Below are positions 59,248 through 64,000 of a stretch of 64,000 nucleotides of DNA, in pieces. The notes under the pieces were generated by a model. It ran no database searches, was not told where the DNA came from, and was given only the letters and a program-made list of their open reading frames with translations. Each line of letters starts with the position of its first letter. The first letter of the stretch is position 1. The translations under genes and the position numbers were made by a program. This stretch comes from an uncultured Oscillospiraceae bacterium (GTDB taxonomy: Bacteria > Bacillota > Clostridia > Oscillospirales > Oscillospiraceae). Where the stretch lies: contig CALWON010000004.1 of the NCBI GenBank assembly GCA_944383165.1, positions 1-64,000 of the forward strand, read 5' to 3'.

Positions 59248-60666
59248 TTATGAGACAGGGTTCATGTGCCTGTTTTTCCCAGTGGTTATGTGCATGGGTT
59301 CCTTGACTGAAAATTTCCTCCATTCAGGCATGATGATGACAAGTGCAAGCACAAAAGCAAGGGTATCAGCAACTGGTCCAGCCCACAAAACCCCCATAAT
59401 TCCAAATAGATGGCTCAAGATGAGTTCGGCGGGCAGCAAGAAGACAATTTGTCTGGATAGAGAAATAATAGCTGCTTTGACTGCCTTCCCAATGGACTGC
59501 GCAAATAGTCCAGAAACGGTCTGAAAACCATTTAAAATTGTAGCCAACAGGAAAATCCGAAAACACTTTTCTGCAAATTCATTATACAATCCATTTTCTT
59601 TGCCAAAGATAGAAATGATTTGTACGGGTACTATTTGATATGCAATAAGTGCAATGACAGCTAAAATTTCCGCACAGATTACTACATACAAAAATGTCTG
59701 TTGCACACGCTTCTGGTTTCCTGCCCCATAATTGAAGCCTATGATGGGCTGTGCCCCAGATGCAATCCCTACAGTAGCAGCGATGACCAGCTGATTGACT
59801 TTAATCACAATTCCAATAACTGCAATGGGGATTTCAGAACCATATTGGGATTGTGCCCCATAGTTTGTGAGCAAGTTGTTGATGACTGCCATAACAATTA
59901 CAATGGACATCTGTGTAATAAAACTGGAGATACCCAAAGTAATGACCTTTTTACAATAGGACCACCGGACCATATAATCTTGTTTTTTAGGGGCAATGGT
60001 TTTAAACCGTTTTATATAATAAATGCCCATAAAGCAGGTCAACATTTGACCAATGATAGTTGCAATGGCGGCGCCCTCTAACCCCCATTTAAAAATGAAA
60101 ATAAAGATAGGGTCTAAAATAGTATTGGTCACAGCACCCACAACCAATGACATCATAGAATATTTTGGGCTTCCATCTGCCCGTTCAATTGCAGTAAGCA
60201 CGGTCCCCACCAGCACAAATGGCAATCCAATGATGATGATTCTACCATAACCAATAGCATAAGGGTATAATGTTTCAGTACATCCAAATAGATACACCAA
60301 ATCATCCAGGAAAATTGCCATGAGGGCAGCCATCACAAGTCCAATGATTATAGAAAATGTAATTGCACTGCCAATGCCTATGGTTGCCTCCCTAGTTCGA
60401 TTCTCCCCCAAACGTATGCTTAAAAAGGATGCAGAACCATCACCGAGCATCAATGCAACTGAGAGAACAATGATAGTAAGCGGGTAAATAATATTGGTTG
60501 CTCCATTTCCTAAATAGCCAACACCTTGACCAATAAAAATCTGATCAACCATGTTGTAGAGTGAGTTGACTAACAGGAAAATGACACAGGGGATAGCATA
60601 TTTGCCAAGTAGCTTCCAAATAGATTCCATAGCCAACGGATTGTGTAAGGTTTCGCTGGTCTGCAT
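59248..60666 (-). CDS. MATE family efflux transporter
   Basis: This 472-residue MATE protein has about 12 membrane segments (YAIPCVIFLLVNSLYNMVDQIFIG at the start, AQPIIGFNYGAGNQKRV in the second half, typical of the MepA-like branch). It is the third gene of the marR-NmrA-MATE group. The 38-nt gap before it contains the shared palindrome at 60684. It is a candidate drug exporter under MarR control. Its sequence is clearly different from the MATE protein at 4352. Confidence 0.92.
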   Translation of the reverse strand: MQTSETLHNPLAMESIWKLLGKYAIPCVIFLLVNSLYNMVDQIFIGQGVGYLGNGATNIIYPLTIIVLSVALMLGDGSASFLSIRLGENRTREATIGIGSAITFSIIIGLVMAALMAIFLDDLVYLFGCTETLYPYAIGYGRIIIIGLPFVLVGTVLTAIERADGSPKYSMMSLVVGAVTNTILDPIFIFIFKWGLEGAAIATIIGQMLTCFMGIYYIKRFKTIAPKKQDYMVRWSYCKKVITLGISSFITQMSIVIVMAVINNLLTNYGAQSQYGSEIPIAVIGIVIKVNQLVIAATVGIASGAQPIIGFNYGAGNQKRVQQTFLYVVICAEILAVIALIAYQIVPVQIISIFGKENGLYNEFAEKCFRIFLLATILNGFQTVSGLFAQSIGKAVKAAIISLSRQIVFLLPAELILSHLFGIMGVLWAGPVADTLAFVLALVIIMPEWRKFSVKEPMHITTGKNRHMNPVS

Positions 60667-60683
60667 GATGGTATCCTCCTTTC

Positions 60684-60697
60684 AGTCGTAAGCGACT
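60684..60697. promoter_or_regulatory. Candidate MarR operator before the MATE gene
   Basis: AGTCGTAAGCGACT, the reverse complement of the site at 62137; arms AGTCG/CGACT around TAAG. It lies between the NmrA-like stop and the MATE ribosome-binding site (AAAGGAGG). Confidence 0.65.
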
Positions 60698-60704
60698 TAT
60701 TAGT

Positions 60705-61664
60705 TCAAAATAGATCACGCCAGTGGCTGACTTTATTTTCCCATACATAACGATACTGGTCTAATAAATCTTCCACCTCTAATGGCTTTCTTCCAGTCAG
60801 TAGTTCAACATCATGAGATACAACACCCATTTGCCCTTCTGAAATTCCAGCCTCATTGGTGATCATGTCATTGCTGCAAAATGGGACTGGGGACTGGGAG
60901 AAATTTCCATCTGTTGTTTCGGGAATATGCAATGCTTCTAAATAGGCTTTGAATTCCTGTGCATCCATGGGTTGATAGATGAAGGGGATTCCAGATTTTT
61001 CTGCAATCATAGTACAAATTTCTCTTTGACTTACTGGTTTTGTGCTAGTCAAATCATATGCTCTGTTTGGCTCTCCCTTACCCAAAAGTAAAGCGGCACC
61101 GCATCTTGCACTGTCATCTTTCGCAATGCTGGTCACTTTTCCTTCTCCAGCAGTTGTTCCCCAGATATTGTGACTGAGCATAGCTAGCATCACAGAGGTT
61201 GTAAGATAATTTTCCATATATAAATTATTTCGCATAATATTATATGGTATGCCACATTCTCTTAACATTGTTTCAGTAGCCCGATGATCAGGAAGTACAT
61301 ATTGATGGTATCCCTCTCTATCAGCACCGAAAAAAGATGTATAGGTGATATGCTCTACTCCAGCTTGTTTACATGCCTCAATTACATTTTTATGTTGTTG
61401 AACACGTTTGGGACCGTTGAGTATGCTGGAAATAAAGAATAATCTGTTTGCTCCACAAAATGTTTTTGACATGCTGTCTACATCATCATAATTTGCTTGC
61501 CTTAATGTAACCCCTTTAGACTCCCAAAGAGTTTTTTTCTTCTCTGGTATTCTGGACAGATTTGGGCAGGTAAAAATTAACTGCTCTGGGGAGACTGTAT
61601 TCAACATAGTTTCGGCAACACGTCCTGATAATTTTCCATCCACACCTGTAATTAGATACCTCAT
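60705..61664 (-). CDS. NmrA-like NAD(P)-binding protein (atypical SDR)
   Basis: This 319-residue protein has an N-terminal Rossmann segment (MRYLITGVDGKLSGRVAETML; GVDGKLSG replaces the usual GATGxxG), NRLFFISSILNGPKRVQQHKNVIEACKQAGVEHITYTSFFGAD and HRATETMLRECGIPYNIMRNNLYMENY, as in the NmrA/QOR2 family of NADPH-sensing or quinone-reducing proteins. It sits between marR and a MATE exporter with its own upstream palindrome, so it may be a detoxification or redox-sensing enzyme. Confidence 0.87.
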   Translation of the reverse strand: MRYLITGVDGKLSGRVAETMLNTVSPEQLIFTCPNLSRIPEKKKTLWESKGVTLRQANYDDVDSMSKTFCGANRLFFISSILNGPKRVQQHKNVIEACKQAGVEHITYTSFFGADREGYHQYVLPDHRATETMLRECGIPYNIMRNNLYMENYLTTSVMLAMLSHNIWGTTAGEGKVTSIAKDDSARCGAALLLGKGEPNRAYDLTSTKPVSQREICTMIAEKSGIPFIYQPMDAQEFKAYLEALHIPETTDGNFSQSPVPFCSNDMITNEAGISEGQMGVVSHDVELLTGRKPLEVEDLLDQYRYVWENKVSHWRDLF

Positions 61665-61678
61665 GTAGTTCCCCTTTC

Positions 61679-61690
61679 GTCGCTTACGAC
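61679..61690. promoter_or_regulatory. Candidate MarR operator before the NmrA-like gene
   Basis: GTCGCTTACGAC, matching the core of the sites at 60684 and 62137, in the 42-nt gap between marR and the NmrA-like gene. Confidence 0.65.
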
Positions 61691-61706
61691 CTATTTATGA
61701 AATCTT

Positions 61707-62117
61707 TTATTTTATGTTTTTTATGATTTGTGCAATCATATTGCCTAATTGTGTTTGTTGTTGTGCATCCAATCCCTGAAAGACACGACTGCTTATTTTT
61801 TCTATTTTTTCTTTGATGGCTATGGTCATCTTTTCACTCTTATTTGTAAGAACAATTTTTTTATATCGTCTATCAGAAAATAATGGTGTGGTATAAATCA
61901 AATTTTTTTCCTCTAGCCGATGCAAAATACTACTGACTGTGGGATGTGTCAACCCCAGACCGATTTCAATATCCTTCTGACAGATTTCCAGCTCTTTGTG
62001 CATACTCAAGTAGCCAATAACTGTTGCTTGAGTATATGTGATGTCTAATTCAGCCATTTCTTGATTTAAAATTCGTTCAATGGCTGTATTTAAAATCTTA
62101 AATTCCATAATGTCCAT
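61707..62117 (-). CDS. MarR family transcriptional regulator
   Basis: The 136-residue regulator has a MarR winged helix (YTQATVIGYLSMHKELEICQKDIEIGLGLTHPTVSSILHRLEEKNLIYTTPLFSDRRYKKIVLT) flanked by dimerisation helices. ATG 62117 (MDIMEFKILN) follows AAGGTAGGTGA; the longer frame from 62180 runs through the palindrome and is rejected. The palindrome 20 nt upstream implies autorepression. Confidence 0.92.
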   Translation of the reverse strand: MDIMEFKILNTAIERILNQEMAELDITYTQATVIGYLSMHKELEICQKDIEIGLGLTHPTVSSILHRLEEKNLIYTTPLFSDRRYKKIVLTNKSEKMTIAIKEKIEKISSRVFQGLDAQQQTQLGNMIAQIIKNIK

Positions 62118-62136
62118 ATAATCACCTACCTTATTT

Positions 62137-62150
62137 AGTCGCTTACGACT
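62137..62150. promoter_or_regulatory. Candidate MarR operator before marR
   Basis: AGTCGCTTACGACT with TTATTT/TATTTT flanks; the fullest of three copies. Confidence 0.68.
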
Positions 62151-62273
62151 TATTTTATCAGAAAAGAAGCTTCGTGTCAAGAGCCTAAACTACCTCTTGA
62201 CATTTTGGGAAGCAAAAAATTGCTATATTTTCCGATAAAAATGAGTTTTGTGTTTATTGTGAAGTTAAATATA

Positions 62274-62319
62274 GAATGACTGGCACTGTCTAGGTTATCC
62301 CAAACAGTACCAGTCATTC
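62274..62319 (-). terminator. Hairpin downstream of the V-ATPase operon
   Basis: GAATGACTGGCACTGT pairs with ACAGTACCAGTCATTC (16 bp, one mismatch), loop 14 nt, 71 nt after the subunit D stop on the minus strand. The U tract is weak. Confidence 0.6.
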
Positions 62320-62389
62320 ACATGTTATTCCATCGTAGAAGCGGTAAAAATACAGTATAAATCACAACTTATCCAGAATCAGAAAGTAC

Positions 62390-63079
62390 CTACTCCTCGG
62401 ACTCCATTGTGGCTCTTAGGGTTTCCTCCCGTCGCTCCTCAATGGCTTCCTTCAGAAGCATATCCTTCACCTTCATCAGTCGAATGGTGTTGGCACGCTC
62501 GTTTTCGTCCAGCTTCATGGTGATATACTTGATGTTTTCCTGCATCTGAGGAATTTTTACATACTCCAACGCATTGACACGGCGACGTGTTTTTTCGATT
62601 TCCTCAGCCAGCAGTTGACTGGTCTTTTCAATTTCTGCCAGTTTCAGCATATCTTGAAAGACACGGGACAGGGCATCCACAGCATCATCCAGTTCACCAC
62701 TGGTCTGTGCAAAACCATAGGGGTAAACTTCGCCGGGGTCCTGACTTTTGGTGTGGAAACGATACTGAGGCACATCCACAGACATGACATTCTGGAATGT
62801 CATATCTAGTTCTACTGACTGTTTGGGGTAGAGCAGGGACTGTTCCAATATTTCCGGGGACATAAGGGCAGAAGCCACTGTGAAGGAACTGTGAGCACGC
62901 ATCAATTCCTCCTCTACACGCTTTCTCAATGCCCGATTTTCACGCACCACATCCATAAACTGCTTCATCAGCTCGTCACGCTTGTCTTTCAACAGCTTGT
63001 GACCACGCTGGGCAGTTTTTAAGCGACCCTTGAGACGGGTCAATTCCATTCTGGTGGGGTTAATTGTTGAGGAAGGCAT
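62390..63079 (-). CDS. ntpD: V-type ATP synthase subunit D
   Basis: Subunit D is the central rotor shaft of V/A-type ATPases. The 229-residue protein has the family opening NPTRMELTRLKGRLKTAQRGHKLLKDKRDELM and a long coiled coil at both ends (EIEKTRRRVNALEYVKIPQMQENIKYI). ATG 63079 follows GGAGGGAG. It is 14 nt after subunit B, the usual A-B-D order. It is the last gene of the operon. Confidence 0.95.
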   Translation of the reverse strand: MPSSTINPTRMELTRLKGRLKTAQRGHKLLKDKRDELMKQFMDVVRENRALRKRVEEELMRAHSSFTVASALMSPEILEQSLLYPKQSVELDMTFQNVMSVDVPQYRFHTKSQDPGEVYPYGFAQTSGELDDAVDALSRVFQDMLKLAEIEKTSQLLAEEIEKTRRRVNALEYVKIPQMQENIKYITMKLDENERANTIRLMKVKDMLLKEAIEERREETLRATMESEE

Positions 63080-63093
63080 CTAAAACTCCCTCC

Positions 63094-64000
63094 TTAATCC
63101 TTTTTGGGTAAATACTTGTCGATATACTCAGGTTTAATACGCTTTAACTCACTTTTTGGCAGAATACTGAGCAATTCCCAACCCAAATCCAATGTATCGA
63201 AAATAGAGCGGTTTTCATCAGAACCCTGAGCCACATAGCGTTTTTCAAACTCATCGGCAAATCTTGCGTATTGCAAATCGGTGGGGCTGAGGGCAGCCTC
63301 ACCCAAAATGGACATCAATTCCTTGTTTTCCTTACCAGTTGCATAGGCAGCAAAGAGCTGGTTCATGGTGCCGGCGTGGTCCTCACGGGTTTTGCCTGCA
63401 CCAGTACCCTTATCCTTCAGACGAGACAGAGAGGGCAGAACATCTACAGGAGGAATGATACCCTTACGGTACAGCTCACGGGACAAAATAATCTGCCCCT
63501 CAGTGATATAACCGGTCAGGTCGGGGATGGGGTGTGTCTTGTCATCTTCTGGCATGGTCAAAATGGGAATCAGGGTGATAGAGCCTTCCCGGTCCATCTG
63601 ACGACCTGCACGTTCATACAGGGTTGCCAAGTTGGTGTACAGGTAGCCGGGATAGCCACGGCGACCGGGAACTTCCTTCTTAGCGGCGGAAATCTCACGC
63701 AGAGCCTCGGCATAGTTGGTAATATCCGTCATGATAACCAGAACGTGCATACCCTTTTCAAATGCCAGATACTCCGCAGCAGTCAAAGCCATACGGGGGG
63801 TTGCAATACGCTCAACGGCTGGGTCGTTTGCCAGATTGGTAAAGAGCACAGTACGGTCAATGGCACCAGTGCGCTTAAACTCACTGACGAAAAATTCAGA
63901 TTCTTCAAAGGTAATACCAATAGCAGCGAATACAACGGCGAAGTTACTTTCACCGTCCAGAACCTTTGCCTGACGGGCAATCTGAGCAGCCAGAGCAGCA
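63094..64000 (-). CDS. ntpB: V-type ATP synthase subunit B (partial)
   Basis: The frame continues beyond the right edge of the window, so the N-terminus is missing. About 302 C-terminal residues are visible. They include [122 protein letters not shown] and the C-terminal helical domain. An apparent start at 63849 is only an internal GTG. Subunit B is the non-catalytic nucleotide-binding subunit of V1. The complex may use H+ or Na+; the ion-binding subunit K is not in the window. Confidence 0.96.
   Translation of the reverse strand, partial: AALAAQIARQAKVLDGESNFAVVFAAIGITFEESEFFVSEFKRTGAIDRTVLFTNLANDPAVERIATPRMALTAAEYLAFEKGMHVLVIMTDITNYAEALREISAAKKEVPGRRGYPGYLYTNLATLYERAGRQMDREGSITLIPILTMPEDDKTHPIPDLTGYITEGQIILSRELYRKGIIPPVDVLPSLSRLKDKGTGAGKTREDHAGTMNQLFAAYATGKENKELMSILGEAALSPTDLQYARFADEFEKRYVAQGSDENRSIFDTLDLGWELLSILPKSELKRIKPEYIDKYLPKKD

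Noticed and set aside
63783-63849. V-ATPase subunit B starting at GTG 63849
   Set aside because: The same frame continues upstream to the window edge with conserved subunit B sequence; the gene is truncated by the window, not short.
1-64000. Mobile elements, prophage, CRISPR arrays, restriction or defence systems
   Set aside because: No transposase, integrase, capsid, Cas, toxin-antitoxin or methylase/endonuclease sequence and no regularly spaced repeats were found; the window is ordinary chromosomal backbone with catabolic modules.

Overview
The window is a chromosomal segment of a spore-forming anaerobic Firmicute. Gene content points to a glutamate-fermenting, butyrate-type gut Clostridia, most likely an Oscillospiraceae relative. 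This placement is inferred from spmA/spmB, AbrB and GerMN sporulation genes, a complete 2-hydroxyglutarate pathway operon, a Na+-pumping glutaconyl-CoA decarboxylase and a V-type ATPase. I see no phage, insertion sequence, integrase or CRISPR array. Coding density is high, and operons are punctuated by long hairpin terminators.

Layout. 1-3 kb (minus): tmRNA with its partner smpB and a cyclophilin, then a GlmU-like nucleotidyltransferase overlapping thiN. 3-6.6 kb (plus): cysteine desulfurase, MATE exporter, metallo-beta-lactamase-fold protein. 6.7-10.4 kb: lipoprotein plus a two-component system. 10.4-17 kb: a housekeeping run of DUF1385, prmC, recA, recX, rimO, pgsA and a YitT-type membrane protein. 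17-28 kb: a divergent AraC regulator, then gctAB, a 45-residue membrane peptide, gcdA and hgdCAB, followed from a second promoter by gcdC, a gcdD-biotinyl fusion and gcdB. Together these turn (R)-2-hydroxyglutarate into crotonyl-CoA, CO2 and a Na+ gradient. 28-30.8 kb: a zinc/manganese ABC importer. 30.8-33.6 kb (minus): a chemoreceptor and a small unknown acidic protein. 33.8-38.3 kb: DUF1934, argS, NUDIX, trmN-like and rsmI. 38.3-41.1 kb: abrB, spmA/spmB, alaX.

41.2-46.2 kb: a self-contained fructose PTS operon (fruK, EIIABC, HPr, EI). 46.2-48.7 kb (minus): azlCD branched-chain amino acid exporter and a sporulation-type D,D-carboxypeptidase. 48.8-53.7 kb: ComEA-like protein, a second two-component system with a GerMN lipoprotein, O-acetylhomoserine sulfhydrylase and DUF3783. 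53.8 kb: tRNA-Leu(GAG) with a perfect-consensus promoter. 54-59 kb: GntR/FCD regulator and zinc dehydrogenase (minus) divergent from a TRAP transporter (plus), with three copies of a 13-bp motif between the divergent units. 59.2-62.2 kb (minus): marR, an NmrA-like gene and a MATE gene, each preceded by the same palindrome. 62.4-64 kb (minus): V-type ATPase subunits D and B, with B running off the window.

The most notable features are the organisation of the hydroxyglutarate/Gcd locus (extra membrane peptide, helical insertion in GctA, duplicated biotin domain, one copy fused to the membrane anchor) and two small regulons whose candidate operators can be read directly in the DNA. All functional calls rest on recognised family motifs in the translations and were not checked by database search.
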